Positions 10,480 through 23,118 of a stretch of DNA of 64,000 nucleotides are shown here, piece after piece. The position numbers and the translations under genes were made by a program. The stretch is from Cryptomeria japonica. Lineage: Eukaryota > Streptophyta > Pinopsida > Cupressales > Cupressaceae. The notes below the pieces were generated by a model that was not told the origin of the DNA, ran no database searches, and was given only the letters and a program-made list of their open reading frames with translations. The stretch covers positions 185,796,449-185,860,448 of the forward strand of contig NC_081411.1 in the NCBI RefSeq assembly GCF_030272615.1, in the 5' to 3' direction. The stretch's first letter is position 1, and the number at the start of each line of letters is the position of its first letter.

Positions 10480-12346
10480 GCGATGGCAATTTCTTGTTTT
10501 ATGTCCCTTTCTCTTGTGATATTCGCAATACTCATCGTCATTCCACCAATTTGGTTTAACTTTTGGCTCACATGGAGGATTTTTCTAGAATTGTTATTAT
10601 CTTGTTTGCAAGTAGCTTCCTAGAAGTTGATTCAATTGGTTCTCCAAATGGGGTGTATTGTCTTCATGGTTTTGAAGTTGCTTGACTATTCACTTGGTTG
10701 TTTATAAAACTTGAGCCAAAAGAATGATTTGGTATAACTGTGTTAGCATCAACAACACCATCATTTACTGTGTTCTTGTTCCAAAATCATGGCTTTTCCT
10801 TTTCTTTAAAGTTGTCTTTGTTTTCTTTGAATATTTTAATGACTCCTTGCTCAATTAAGACTTTTTGTGTTTCTAAGCCTTTCTCAATGACGTCCTTGAA
10901 AGTGGAAAAATGAGCTTTTCTCAATTCATAACCAATTTATATGTTGACATTTTGTGTTGATATTCTATGTGAAAATCTCTACCATTTTTTTTTTGTGGAA
11001 TTTCACAAGAGCATTTGCTGGCTAAATTCCTCCATCTTTGTAAGAATGATGAAAATGACTCCCCATCCTTTTGCTTGGTGTTGCACAAAGTGGTGACTGA
11101 TATATCTATCTCTATGTTGAATGAGAAATGTTGGATAAAAGATTTTGCTAGATCACCCCATGACTTAATTCCAGGTGGAAGTTGGGAGAACCATTCCATA
11201 GCTTGATCACCTAAGCTTTGTGGGAACAATCGCATCAAGTATGTTTCTTTTGCTGCTACCTCAATGCAAGCTGTGAAAAATTGTCTTATATGCACCTTAG
11301 TGTCTCCTTTTCCTCTATACTTATCAAACTTTGGTGTTATGAAATGTGTAAGAAAAGGAGGCATTGGAATGCTTTTGTGAAATGGATAGGGACATATGTC
11401 TCTCATTGTGTAAGTTGGCTTTGGTGTATTTATGTCCTCCATTTTCTTTTGTTTTTCCTTTATTTGTTGTTCCAAACTATTCTTAGGTGGAGTCTGACTT
11501 CTTGGACCATATCCCATGCCTAAGCCACTAGGTGGAGGAGGAGGATACTGCATATATGGATGGTATTGATCATAAACATGTTCATATGGAGGAGGTCTAT
11601 AATGATACTACATATTGGAACCACCTAGTATAGAGTCATAATGAGGAATGGAATATTTTCTTTGCCCATGTATATCATATTCTATAGGCATGTCATGAGT
11701 TTGGTCTTGCGTAGTGCCCCCAAATTTGACACAGGGTTTTCTTGTGACCAAATTTTGAGCATGCCTCTGGATATCCAATTGTTTTGGAGGTTGGTCCTTA
11801 GCATTAGTATGGAATTGTGTATTTATCCGCATAAGACTTTCATAATGGTCTACGCAGACAAAGTTGTTCATGAGATGCTCTTTTGTGAGTATTATAAGAT
11901 TGACCATGTGTATTGGGGATCTGAGGTTTTTGAAACAAGGATGATAGTGACTCAGGCATGAAATGTGGTCCTCTATTACCTCCACTATTAGGCCTCCTTT
12001 GGTTTATGTTGAGTTGAGTTTCTTGCATAGGTCGATTTTCCACTATTTGAGACATGTCAAAATCATGAGGTATCTTAGTTCCACTTTGTGCCATCACTTG
12101 TAAAAAAAATAGTCTATCTCTTCTCATTATTTCCTCAACCAATCTATGAAAATGGGGATCCATAATAGAGTCTTCCACTTCTGTTGAATGTATTGAAATG
12201 TTGTCCACATTGTCATTGCGTGTATCATTCTTATTTGTATTATCCATGTTCTCAACATTTTGAATGTTTCTATAGATGTCCATGTTAGGTAATGTGGTAT
12301 GATCAGAATTGAAAAAGATATCATTGTTGCATTGATAACCACTCAT
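10480..12346 (-). pseudogene. gypsy gag (element E), frameshifted
   Basis: Minus strand. An N-terminal, Asn-rich portion starts at the ATG at 12346; the frame shifts near 11900. The Pro-rich MQYPPPPPSGLG segment at 11553 leads into a Gag capsid domain (retrotrans_gag type) around 11300-11000 with FDKYRGKGDTKVHIRQFF, AMEWFSQLPPG and SFSSFLQRWRNLA. After several stops, the C-terminus near 10560-10480 shows YCEYHKRKGHKTRNCHRLKN, the zinc-knuckle-like motif that ends Gag in Tat/Athila-type elements. It then runs directly into the protease frame. Confidence 0.8.
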
Positions 12347-12780
12347 GTTTGTGGACTCTTGAGCCTCTTTATCTTCTCTCCTAGATTTTTGGGAACATGT
12401 TTCAACAATGAACTACATCTTGACCAGGATGTGTGAGACTAGATGAAAATGGAAGGAGTATGGAAGACCAAGAGTTGGATGGAATGTAAAAGAATCTAAG
12501 GTGTACTTGCAATGTCCAAAGTGTAAGACTAGGTATGTACATAGTAGAGTAGTTGTGGCTTCCAAAGAGATGATAAATTATCTTGATGAGGTAAGTTAAC
12601 CTTGACTCTAAGTGAGACCAAATGAGACCCAAAGGTGATAGACCTTGATGAGGGACAACTTAGCAAAATGTTGTTGAATTTATTGTGTTGACAAAGTAAT
12701 ATGAGGACAAGCAAGTGACCTTTTGACTCAAGTTTTGACAAATGTGAATGTAATGCAAGATGTAAAGGAATGATGAACTT
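12347..12780 (-). other. leader between 5' LTR and gag of element E
   Basis: Unique, non-coding sequence. I searched the LTR-proximal end (12780 downwards on the minus strand) for a primer site. It reads AAGTTCATCATTCC and does not match the tRNA-iMet primer site seen in the other elements. Confidence 0.45.
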
Positions 12781-13385
12781 TGTGAGACCCAAAAATAGGC
12801 TGAATGCTAAATAAAAACTTAGATAAATAACCTAGGAAACTCAAGAAATATAAAATTGATTGCTCTTGTTTTCTGGACTATAAATGTTTTCCAATACTAA
12901 ACACAGACATGCTTGTATACTTCATAGACATGGTTACCCAATACAAGTGTGATTAGACACTGCACATATGCATTTTTGAATTTTTTTTAATGCAGTTTGC
13001 TTATGATAACACAAACATGTTTTTGGTCTACACAAAGGAGGCTATAGGACACAGACGTGTTTGTGTCAGACACAGACATGTTTCCAGAATCTGAGTGCAA
13101 TTTTCTCAATTTGTGAAGTTGTTGTGACCAAATTTGAAGTTTTTTGATTGTCATTCATGATAAGAGGACACAATGTTGATGAGGACTCAATGTTTGCAAG
13201 TGTTTGGACTCAAAATGACTCAAAATAAAGTGTTTTGTTTGATGTAAAAATGTATTGCATACACTTGAAGACACAAAAGACACAATGTTTTGATGTTTGA
13301 TCTTCAATGTTTGAATATTTAAAAGAAGACAAGCACAATTCCTATGGTTGGCTAGGAAAATAGTTGTTGATCCCACATGGGGTTT
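12781..13385 (-). repeat. truncated 5' LTR of element E
   Basis: Aligns to 1126-1712 of the 3' LTR, including TAAATGTTTTCCAATACTAA and CCCACATGGGGTTT. Similarity stops abruptly after 13385, so about three quarters of the LTR (U3 and the outer end) is missing. The differences between the copies are numerous, so the element is old. Confidence 0.75.
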
Positions 13386-15295
13386 CCCTTGAGGATGTGC
13401 TATTCAAAGCAGATACTTAGATGCTTGAGCTGGCTCCACCCTTGGCACTCACTTCTACGGGGTAGACAAGCACCCGTCCTCACAAAAACTCCTCATGGCA
13501 AACTTTGTATCTTTACTAAGAATCATATGTGTGTGGGTTGCTCCAGAGGTCCGACCTCTTGCCCCAACAACTAGAAGGATTTTGGCTTTCTAAAACAAAA
13601 AGGTGCTAGTGAGGCATCTGCTCATGTGGCTCCCAGCTAGTAGGGGTTGTACTATGGTGTAGGAGAACCTAATTTTGCTTATACTCTCAATTTTTGGTAT
13701 TTTGCATGCTTTAGTGTCTTCTTAGGTTTGAAATGTTGTCATAGGTTGCTTTTAGTCATTTCATAGGTGTTTGATCTCATTTTGTGCTTGAGAGATCAAT
13801 TTTTGCTTCTTAGAGCTTGAATTGTCAATTTTGTGCTTCTAGGCCAAAAAGGGCTAAAAAGTGAGAAATTTCCTTATAGGCCTAGAAATGGTTGAGAAAG
13901 TGTTTTTATTAAGTAAAAGAAGGTATTTGAAAGGTACCCAAACCTTGTACAAGCCAAGAGAACAAAACTGCTAGAAAAAAGTGCCTGATCACTTCAAGAA
14001 GACAAAATGATCCCACCAAAAGGGATCAACTAACATATGGTTGAGAAAGTGTTGGAAATGTGTTTTTTGAGTTATTTTAATCATTCCTAAGTGTCTAGGA
14101 GGGTTAGATAGGTTATGTTTCTCAAAAATGTCATTTGGAGCAACAAAAGTTGCTTTCTTGTTTGGAAAAGTTGTCATTTTTAAGACAAGATTGTAAAAGC
14201 ATACCTCCTACAGCTGTGTGTCCATACAAGATATCATAAATACTCCATGGTGCTATAAATATTCCTCCCTCTTCTTTTTATAGGGTTGGCATTTGTATTC
14301 GAAGACATTCTCAATTGAAAATATCAAGAATTCTGGTTTTTAAATGGTTTTTGGACACATTTTCTTGTAATAGTCTGTATTGGACAGTTTCGTTCCATAT
14401 TGTACTTGATGGAGATTTTTATAAATTTAAATTCAAGGAATTTGATGTATTAGTTTCATCTATTAACCATTTGGAAGTTGATTGTACAAATTTGTTTCAT
14501 TTTTGGCTTTTGACTGCCCTATCAAGGGTTTGGGCCTAAAAAATACATCAACTTGTCTAAATCCAGGTTTGGGCTCCCATGGATAGACTTATACAAGTTG
14601 TATGGCCCATGTATAGTGTAAATATTTCACATTTTGGCCAGGGTTGTGAGAAAGAAGAGTTTTTGAGCATATGCTAGGCATATTGGAAATGGATTTGGCT
14701 AGCAACATGAGTAAGACCAAACTTGTTTGTGCTCAAGACCAATTTGAGTGAGAAAAATTGAGGCAAAGGTCTGCACTAGTTTAAAATGAGTTTTGGATGC
14801 ATTTGGAGCTCCAAACAATGTACTTTTCATCTTGCAATTGTGTGTTAACTCTAGTTGGCAACAAGCATACATTTTCTAGATTTATGATAGTCAAAATTGG
14901 TCTCAGTGCATAGATGATAATTGTTTATTGCACCATTGGATCTTTATGTATTTTAGATATGTTTCTCTTAATCAATTTGTCTAAAACTCCACTGAAGTGA
15001 TTGGACTATGCTTTTCTGGTTTGAAAGTTATTAATAACTAAGTATGGGTCTATTAGACTGTCATTAACTGGGACATCATAATGCATTGTTTGGGTCTTGA
15101 ATGATGTTTAAAGGGTTATAAATGATATGAAAGATTTGATATGGATTGGTTGGTTGATATTAATCTTGTTAGATGTCTCAAACATATCAAGGTTGGAGAT
15201 TGATGATTATTTTTGGGTCATTGAGCACCCTAGGATTGTGACTCCATGGTTGATTTGGGGTTCTTGGTTGGTTTTTCGTGATGCTCTGCATCATA
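13386..15295. other. unassigned region, LTR-like
   Basis: No coding region is supportable. A possible LTR start TGTAGGAGAACC lies near 13661 and a plus-strand TATAAATA box at 14254-14261, so a solo or truncated LTR on the plus strand is plausible. No second copy or target duplication is visible in the window. The left part (13386-13620) is less AT-rich and matches nothing else here. Confidence 0.4.
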
Positions 15296-15614
15296 CTCTC
15301 TTCTTTAGAAATATTTACATGTTCATCACCACTAAAAATCTCTTCCAATTTTTTCCACACTTCATAAGTAGTTTCAAGACCATGAACACCCACATATTCA
15401 ACATCAGATAGGGAACTGATAATAGCCTCTAATGCTTAATGATTCTCTTGTTGTTCTTTCTTATGATCATTAGTCAGAGTACTAGTGTGTGTAACATATA
15501 GAGTTTCTACATGATTCCATACTAACTACCAAGAATTTTAATGTAAATCCTCATTCTATCGCACCATATCCTATAGTTATCTTTGTTGATCTTAGGACCT
15601 TCTTTCTTCATCAT
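15296..15614 (-). pseudogene. copia gag N-terminus (element D), truncated
   Basis: On the minus strand, the ATG at 15614 opens a copia Gag (UBN2 type): DNYRIWCDRMRIYIKILG, then after stops and a frameshift VHGLETTYEVWKKLEEIF and SGDEHVNISKEES. In full-length relatives the KEES motif continues into a longer helical domain, but here the similarity ends at about 15296. The element is cut there and the remainder of gag and pol is absent. Confidence 0.75.
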
Positions 15615-15672
15615 GATCTGCAAGATCTTTTCCTCAAGCTGTTAGGCTTAGAGATCTAAGAGTACCTGAGAT

Positions 15673-15684
15673 GCTCTGATACCA
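15673..15684 (-). other. primer binding site of element D (tRNA-iMet)
   Basis: The minus strand reads TGGTATCAGAGC, an exact match to the initiator-Met primer site used by most copia elements, two bases after the LTR end CATCA. Confidence 0.9.
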
Positions 15685-15687
15685 ATT

Positions 15688-16801
15688 GATGATATGATGA
15701 AAGAAATAGATCTAGTAGACTACTAAGAGGGGAGGGGGTGAATCAGTATACTCAAAAACTGATAATAAACTCCCAAAATCAAAATAAACTTATCAACAAA
15801 TAACCCTATCAAGCTAATGTCTCAAAGATTACCAACATCAATCAATTATCAACCGGTTTGACTGTTATGACAACTTAATAGTAAACAACTTCAATCTTGT
15901 AAACATCAATAATGCTTAATCAAATATTAACATATAAGATCATAACCACAAAATAAAATTACCACCTGACACAAATATTTATACGTGGAAAACCCAAATA
16001 GGTAAAAACCACGGTGAGATGAGACTCACAAGGATAGCTATCTTAACTCTTCTAAAGTTCACCCTATTAGGAGTCAAGCCTATTAAATCTTTACAATATG
16101 TCCTCTTAAGAACTAATTCCGGTTAGGAATCACCCGGTTAGAGGATTCTACAAATATTCCTTGATGAAAAGCACAATGCCTTGTTAGCAGTAACCTTGCT
16201 GGAGGATTTGAGAATCCAAACTAATGGACCACCTTGTTAGAGAATTTAATAAGTAACCAATCTTGTTAGAGCTTACCCAATTAGGGAATTTTGATTTCTG
16301 CTATAATTTTTAGAGAACAACAGATTTTCTTGTTCTGCTTGAATAGCATTACATCTTCTTGATCAAATCCTTCTTAAGCTTCAATCTACCTTTACACAAA
16401 CTGCAGATCCATCCACCGGTTTGGCAACCACACACTCAACTAATTTTTGCCATCTTTGCCAACACCTTTTACAAACAACTTCATCGACCTTAAATACAAA
16501 TCAACTAGGTCAGTAACACAACAAAAACCTAATTTTCATCATCAATATTACAAATAAGTCAGTATAATCTTGACCGTTAGAGATCATAACAATCTCTTCA
16601 CATTATTCAAGAAAATTCCAATAGCTCCATGATCACTACTTCATCGGACTTGTAACTCATCACGTGCTATGCATTTGATGCAATCCACTTTTCTCCTTTC
16701 CAAGATAACAAACAAATATGCCAAATAAATCTAAACTTATCCTCATACAATGATCACACATGTCTCCATCATTACCACTCAACATAAACCAATGAACTTG
16801 A
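15688..16801 (-). repeat. 5' LTR of element D
   Basis: The minus-strand LTR ends CATCA next to the primer site. It contains the copia U5 phrase (CTCACCGTGGTTTTTACC followed by GGGTTTTCCACGTATAAAT) also seen in the LTRs of A, B, C and H. The outer end is not seen because element A starts at 16802. The missing outer part may be the minus-oriented LTR-like segment at 23655-24008, in which case A inserted into this LTR. Confidence 0.7.
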
Positions 16802-17897
16802 TGTTGGCATTTTTGATGATTATGTTGTGATTGTCATTGATGGACACACACTTGCATTGAGATCACTTTTGTATGTATAAGTTAAAGCTCAACCAGTATT
16901 TGTTCTAGCTAGTATGATGCATTATAGTCCCTAGACTATTGGTGTTTTACAAAAAGTGTTTACCAATCTGAAGTGGTATGTTGACCCCAAGTGATTCGAG
17001 GATCTCAAGCGGTACGAAGGATCAAAGTGGCAGAAGACATATTTCCCAGTCTTCATTTTGTCAAACTGGCAACCTATATTTTTCTTAAACCGGTATTTTG
17101 TATGAATCAGTAATACTCTGTGATGAGTTACCATCCACTGATTGTTTGATGGTGTAGACACTTTAATGGTGCTTTTTGTGTCATGTTACCAGATGTGTCT
17201 AGATGCATTGAACCTAGGAAATTGTATTGTAAGCCTATTGGACCAACATGAAATCAGATTCCTTTATAAGGACATCATGTCTAGGGTTTTAGGTTGTTGC
17301 TTGGGTTTAAGGTGGTTGATGAGTTACAGAGAGTGTGAATGTGTTGAAGACTGAAGTAATGATGGAATGCATTAGGAAAGAGCTATCAAGGATCTAACCA
17401 AGCAATCTGTGATATTTTCTAGATCACTCACTTGTTGATTACTCACATCTTTGACAAGTCTGAAGCCCTTAACCGGGTAGGCCCAAAAGCCTTTTGTAAA
17501 TCCTCTAAAAAGGTGGTTCACATTTGTGGATCTAAAATCCTCTAGCAAGATAGTCTTTAATCAGACTTATCTCCTAACAGAGATTGAGATTCCTAATAGG
17601 ATCTGTTCTGGTAAAGAACATTGTATGACCATAGCCAATATGGTTCCTATTCTATAGATAGTTACTTGTGAGTTCCATCTCACCATGGTTTTTCCCATGT
17701 GAGTTTCCACATCAAAATCTCTTGTGTTATGGTGTTTGTGCTTTTGTGGGTGAATGCATTATTTGCTATTTGGTTTGCATGTGTGCTAACCAGTTTGTCT
17801 ACTAAACTGTTTTACTAGTTTACTATTAGTCTAGCAAAGTATTTAAGTACATTGTTTTTTGGCATACTAATTCACCGCCCCCTCTTAGTATTCATCA
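16802..17897 (+). repeat. 5' LTR of element A
   Basis: Starts TGTTGGCATTTTTGATG and ends TTCATCA two bases before the primer site. Its first 332 bp align with 23323-23654. It holds the phrase TTGTCATTGATGG near its start and the copia U5 phrase CTCACCATGGTTTTTCCC at about 17680. Confidence 0.9.
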
Positions 17898-17899
17898 AT

Positions 17900-17911
17900 T
17901 GGTATCAGAGC
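17900..17911 (+). other. primer binding site of element A (tRNA-iMet)
   Basis: Exact TGGTATCAGAGC, two bases downstream of the LTR end. Confidence 0.95.
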
Positions 17912-17947
17912 CTACCTTTCTATAAGTTTAACCACTTGGAAAGAGAT

Positions 17948-19225
17948 ATGGGGGAATACACATTAAGGAAACTTACTCATTGGCTCACTTAGTCTGAGCA
18001 AGCCTATGATGATCTTATGGTCAAATATAAGGCATCTCAAGAAAAAAGGAGAGAACATGCTGAAAAGCTGATGGAGCTATCTAAAAATAGTTCTTCTAAT
18101 GAAGCAGACATGGAAGCCCTAATCCAAGAAGTAGAAAAGATGAATGAATCTAATTCCAACCTGAGAAAGGAGTTGGAAGGACTGACTATCTGAATGTGCC
18201 AAGATCTTGAAAACTAGAGGAAAGCTGAAGATCTAGCAAAAGATAAAGATCATGAAATCTCCAAGTTGAAGCAAGAGATCAGTTCCCTAACTACTCAACT
18301 CCATGTAAGAAAAGTGGAAAAGGAAGACATGAAAGGAGAACTAAACATTGCCATCTTTGAGAATGAAAACTTGATGGAAACAAATGTTGCTATTTCCAAA
18401 GAACTCTCTGAGTCAAAGGAAATACTTGTTAAGTTCAACAAGAGTACTGTTAAGCTAGAGAAAAAGCTTGAATCTACCAAACCTATCAAGAATACTGATG
18501 GACTGGGTTATTGCAATCACGAGGAAGGTGAAACCTCTGGTACAAATGTTGGAGCATCGAAGAAACAACTGACATCAAAGGATAAAGGTAAGCAAAAGTT
18601 TAAACCTATTTTCTTTAATTGTCTTAAAGAAGGATATATTGCCAATGTGTGTAGGAGTAAGGCTTACAATAATTTTCCTTATTTTCTAAATAATAATCCT
18701 AGATCCTATAGATTCAATGGTAACTATTATGCATGCAACAAGTTTGGGCATAGAGCATCTGAATGTAGGTCTGTTATGAACAACACTGGAAGATATCCTC
18801 AGAGGACTCAAGGAATTGGTCTGGAACCTTTTGTGAATTGGAATCACAACTAGTTTAATACCTTTTATCATCAGTCAGGAAGCGGTGGCTATCAAGCAGC
18901 AACCAAATGGAGAGGAAATTGTTTGATTTGTCATGGTCATGGTCATACTGCTACAACATGCAGAAGGAAGAACAGTAACATGAATAATGGACCTTGGAGA
19001 GCACCTGGAATGGTCTGCTATCATTGCAACAAATTGGGTCACATTGAGAGATTCTAGAGAAGTAGAAAGAGTATATCAGATGTTATACTAGTCACTCTAG
19101 AAGGAAAGATTGATATTGACACTATTCAAGCAAATATGAACAAATCCTGGAAGAAGAAACCAGCAGTGTTGCAAGAAGAACTAGTTTCTGCACCAAGTGT
19201 GGAAATGATGGAACCGGCAAACTAA
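17948..19225 (+). pseudogene. alpha ORF1: coiled-coil, four-zinc-knuckle Gag-like protein
   Basis: One frame from the ATG at 17948 to TAA at 19223, 426 codons, with a few internal stops (mainly TAG). Residues 1-190 are a Glu/Lys/Leu coiled coil. Four knuckles follow: FFNCLKEGYIANVC (first Cys and His lost), YYACNKFGHRASEC (first Cys now Tyr), CLICHGHGHTATTC (intact) and CYHCNKLGHIERF followed by a stop. Homologous to ORF1 of B and the fragment at 1-1028. Likely role: binding element RNA for packaging, by analogy with Gag nucleocapsid. A capsid domain is not recognised. Confidence 0.8.
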
Positions 19226-19644
19226 GCATCAGAAAAGCTTAGGGGGAGAAAATGGTGAAACACTATGAACCCCTAGTTTACACCGGTAAAAGACCTTAAC
19301 CGATATGTGATACCTGTCATTTGGCAGAAGATCGGAAATGGTAACAGGCAAATTAGGGCTTACACCCTAATGATGGAGAATTTATTATGGTAGCTGAGGA
19401 ATATGCTTAAAAGGAATTTTCAAATCATTTCTCACTATCATTTTTTGAGTGAAGAAAACGTGATTTGTGTTGCAATTCAAAGAAATCTCAAAACCCTGAA
19501 GAAGATTCAGAAGGAAATATAAAATGGTCAAGAGAAGAACTCAAAGTGGGGATTCAACAACCGACGAAGTTGAAGGTGAAGTGGAATTTGCAAGCCCTAA
19601 ATTCTCGATTTCTGAAAGGTATTTCTCAAGTTTTTTGCTTTATC

Positions 19645-22600
19645 ATGGCTTCCGCATCTCATGATAGTTTGAGTGCAACTATTGATTCTATGGATTTCAT
19701 ACAAAGAAAGTTGAAATATAATGCCTTGTCTCAAGTACTGGCTGGTGTTATAGTAGAAGAAGGGATTTCTAATTATATAGACTGCAAAATTGAAGACCTA
19801 GGGTCTCTAGTGATCCATTCTCAGCTAGGTCTATTATGTGGGAAGGATAAAAAGATCAAACCAGAGTATAGAATTTTGGACAAGAAGAAACTTCACAATG
19901 CGGTTTACTTCTTAGAGGATTTCATAGATGACCACATTAGAATCATTCTAAGTAGAGTTCATGGTGACAAGATGTCCGTAGAGTGGATGCATGATATCAC
20001 ACCGGAAGTGATTCATGCCATCACCGGTTTCTGCAATAAAGGGGAAGTGCCAACCCTAAGGAAGGTTAGCAAGACAAAAATGTCCAAGCTCACTGGTTTA
20101 GTGAGCGACTCACATGGCATGACTGTCAACTCAATCAAGGATGATCTAGTCAAGTATGCCTGCATGGTGATAGGCTATCAGACGTTCTCTACTAGTAGAA
20201 TTAACTTTGTATCTGCTACAACGGTAAATGCCACTTACCAGATGATCAAAGAAGATGCATCATTTGATCTGTGCACCTATATGGAAAGACAACTTATGTT
20301 GAATCTTAAGTCAATCAAACAGGATAATGCACTAAGATTCAAGTTTGGACAACTACTGGAAGGGTTATTCTTCTACTTCCAAGGTTATTTCCCAGGAGTT
20401 GAAGATATTCAATGGTCTGCTGACCAACCAGTTACCAAGCAGATCAAAGAGAACCTGCAAGTAGTTGGAACTAGTTACCCTGAAGTGCTGAACAAGTACT
20501 TTGATGAGTTCAGGCACAAGATGAGCCAAAGGATAAGGATATCTAGTGACATTATCAAGAAATATGAAGAGGATATCTTCTTTATCATCAATGTGGATGA
20601 ATGCATAATGGAGGCCACTGAGCCCAGATAGGAAGAAGTAGAGCCTATGGGCTATGAGGTGATATATGATATGTTGGAAGGGTATGCTTCTACCCTAATT
20701 GCCTCACCCCTTGATCCCAAGGCAAAGAGAACTGACACCTATCTATAAAGGGTTGCACCGGTTGTAGAACCTCCTGAAAAGAAAGGAAAGGCAGTGCCTT
20801 CAGCATCAGCACCAGTTACTACAGCCAGTCCCAAAGAGGCCAAGCAGTCACCTAAAAAGAAGAAACTAGAAGCGGCACCTGTCAAAGTCTTCAAGAGGAA
20901 GAGGAAGACAAGGAATAACTCACCGGACTCAAAAGAAACTGTGTCTGGGGAAAAACCCAAAAGACAAGACAAGCAAAGAAAAAGACAAAGAATGAACCAA
21001 CATCATTGGCACTGGTAAATATTGACATTTCTTCCTACAAACCTTTGACACATTGTCAAAGAACTATCAAAAATATTAGGAGAAAAGTGTTGAATGATTT
21101 GATTGATTGTTTTGATGATTTCAATGATGATGAAGAGGAAGCAGTTGAACAAGAAATCATTAAGTATTTATGTGTTAATGATCAGTCACCTTCAGAAATT
21201 AGATCCGAGACACCAGATTCTTTGTATAATTCCTTAGACAATAAATGGCACATTGCCATAGAAAAGGAATAGGAAATGGGAGAGAAAATGTTTGCTCAAT
21301 ATTTTCTTGATGTATCAAATTCAAAACTTTTCAAAGTTATGAATAGATACAAAGGCCTCTTCTTCATGAGAAGAAGAAGACTCTTGTTATTGGAAGGAAA
21401 GGGTCAAGAAGTGATCAAGAATACACATACTCTTTCTCAAGAAGCTTTTAAGATGTATCAAGTGGTTGAAGCCAACAAGAAGGCTGAGCAAGAACTGGCA
21501 ATAACAAAACTAGATGAAGTGTTTGATAATGAAGGAAAATCGGTTACTGAACCCATAGACACTATTGATGTTGATGCTCTGGATGTAGAGGATGTTGTTT
21601 AGGGTATACCATCAAAAGAAATAGGATAGGAGAAGCAAGCAAAATAGGTAGAAAAGCAAAAGGAAGCAGAGGACAAAAAGGAGGAAGCAAAGAAGCAAGT
21701 AGAGAAGAAGAAAGCAGAGGAGAATAAAGAAGAGGAGAAGAGAAAGGAAGCAGAGAAGGAAAAGAAGAAGGATGAAGAGGATAAAAGGAAGAAGGAAGAG
21801 GAGAAGAATAAGAAGAAGGATGAAGAGGAGAAGAAGAAAAAGGAAGAGGAGAAGAAGAAGAAGGATGAAGAGGAGAAGAGGAAAAAGGAAGAGGAGAAGA
21901 GAAAGAAAGAAGAGGAAAAGAAGAAGGATGAAGAGGAGAAGAGGAAGAAAGAAGAGGAGAAGAAGAAGAATGAAGAAGAATGAAGAAGAAAAGAAGCAGA
22001 AAGATGAAGAAAAGAAAAAGGAAGAGGAGAAGAAGTAGCAGGAAGAGGAGCAGAGGAAAAAGAACGAAGAATAAGAGAAGCAGAGGAAAGAAGAGAAAAG
22101 GAAAATAGAAGAAGAGGAAAAGAAAAAGATAGAAGAAGAAAAGTTAAGAGCTACAGAGAAAGAAAAAGCGGGAAAAAGCACTTAGATAGAGACTCCAAAG
22201 GAAACCGGTAGTCAAGCCAAATCGGCTGACCTCACTAGTCCAATTGACCTCTAGTCTACAAACAAAATGGAGCTGCTATAGAACATTAAGGTTGCTCAAG
22301 AACTCCTTGAAGTGTTAAGGAGGAAGAAGGAGCAAGATGTGATCCAAGCTACGGTGGACACTCTTACCGGTTTGTTACCTGGCACAAACCTCCCTAGTAC
22401 TGATTCATCATTGGCACAATTGAAGCTCCTATGTACTGTAGTGGATGATCAGGTGCAGAGCCTAGAAGAGGTAGCATAGGCAAATGCCAAGAAAGAGCAT
22501 CAAAAGGCTCTCAACATTGCCCTGGTAAAAAAAAGCTAAATGAGCTTTGGTCTGATCTGCAAAAAGCACAAAAAGACATAAGGAATGCTTTGGATGAGGG

Positions 22601-23053
22601 GAATCTACTACTGAGTAAGATTTGCCAACCCCATCTCTTCTGTGATGATGTGCTTGTACAAAAGTAAAAGCTACAAACTGACTTGTAGTTATATATGAGC
22701 ACCTTCAATCTGTCGTATGACTCTTTTATAGCTTATGGGCAAATCGTTCATCAGTTTCACATCTAGTCTGCCAAAAAGAGTTGGAAATCAGCAACCAGAC
22801 TTGAGATTTGCAGGAACTCCAACTAGTTCTACTCCTATGCCTACAGATACTTCAGAAATGTTATCTCAATCTGGATGCCTTAACGGTAACTCAAAAGATG
22901 AGCACAATTGATGCCATGGAAGAATAGGTCTCCTAGATGTAGACAGAGAAAGAAGTAGCTACCTCCCTACTTGATTCCTAGTCCTTATCTATGAAACAAT
23001 TTTTGCAGGACTTCAAATCAGTTTTTGACAAGTTTAATTCCTTATTGTCATAA
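19645..23053 (+). pseudogene. alpha ORF2: long protein of unknown function (conserved N-domain, basic linker, charged helix)
   Basis: The ATG at 19645 (ATCATGGCTTC, the same context as in B) begins a frame that can be followed to TAA at 23051, about 1,130 codons, with a few stops and frameshifts near 20990, 21970 and 22530. Residues 1-330 form a domain shared with B: RVHG, then HDIT.EVIHAITG, MVIGYQT, AYQMIK-like and DLCTYMERQL blocks. Next comes a Pro/Lys linker with a nuclear-localisation-like run (KKKKLEA, KRKRKTR), an acidic section, a Lys/Glu repeat helix (KKDEEEKRKKEEEK, 21660-22190), and a helical C-terminus. I recognise no enzymatic motif. The N-domain layout is faintly reminiscent of putative plant transposon-protein domains. 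Upstream codons in the same frame reach 19465, but the shared ATG context favours 19645. Confidence 0.7.
21660..22190 (+). repeat. purine-rich Lys/Glu repeat tract inside ORF2
   Basis: About 530 bp almost wholly of AAG, GAG, GAA and GAT codons, encoding variants of KKDEEEKRKKEEEK that would form a long charged single alpha-helix or coiled coil. The plus strand is nearly all purine, so the DNA could adopt triplex-like structures. The long open frame on the opposite strand (Ser/Phe/Leu only) is an artefact of this composition. Confidence 0.85.
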
Positions 23054-23118
23054 ACTCTTATTCTTTTAATACTAATAAAACACGGGTTAGTTTGTACTAT
23101 TTTGTTGTCATTGTTGGC

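Larger units (their letters stand above)
1126..13385 (-). mobile_element. element E: Tat-like Ty3/gypsy retrotransposon, non-autonomous, with antisense PMD gene
   Basis: Order on the minus strand: truncated 5' LTR (13385-12781), leader, gag, retropepsin, integrase C-terminus, an antisense gene with a plant mobile domain, 3' LTR (3417-1126). The two LTR copies align along about 600 bp, with many differences, so the element is old. Reverse transcriptase, RNase H and the integrase core are missing between 9463 and about 8600. Tat-lineage gypsy elements are known to carry extra antisense ORFs between pol and the 3' LTR, which fits this order. I saw no clear target duplication or primer site, and the outer end of the 5' LTR is lost at 13385. 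Confidence 0.7.

Noticed and set aside
19465-19644. Upstream extension of ORF2 in element A
   Set aside because: The frame is open back to 19465, but the conserved ATCATGGCTTC start at 19645 is shared with B, whose upstream residues do not match.
21612-22181. 189-codon minus-strand open frame of almost only Ser, Phe, Leu and Cys
   Set aside because: It is the complement of the purine-rich Lys/Glu repeat of ORF2 and owes its openness to composition.
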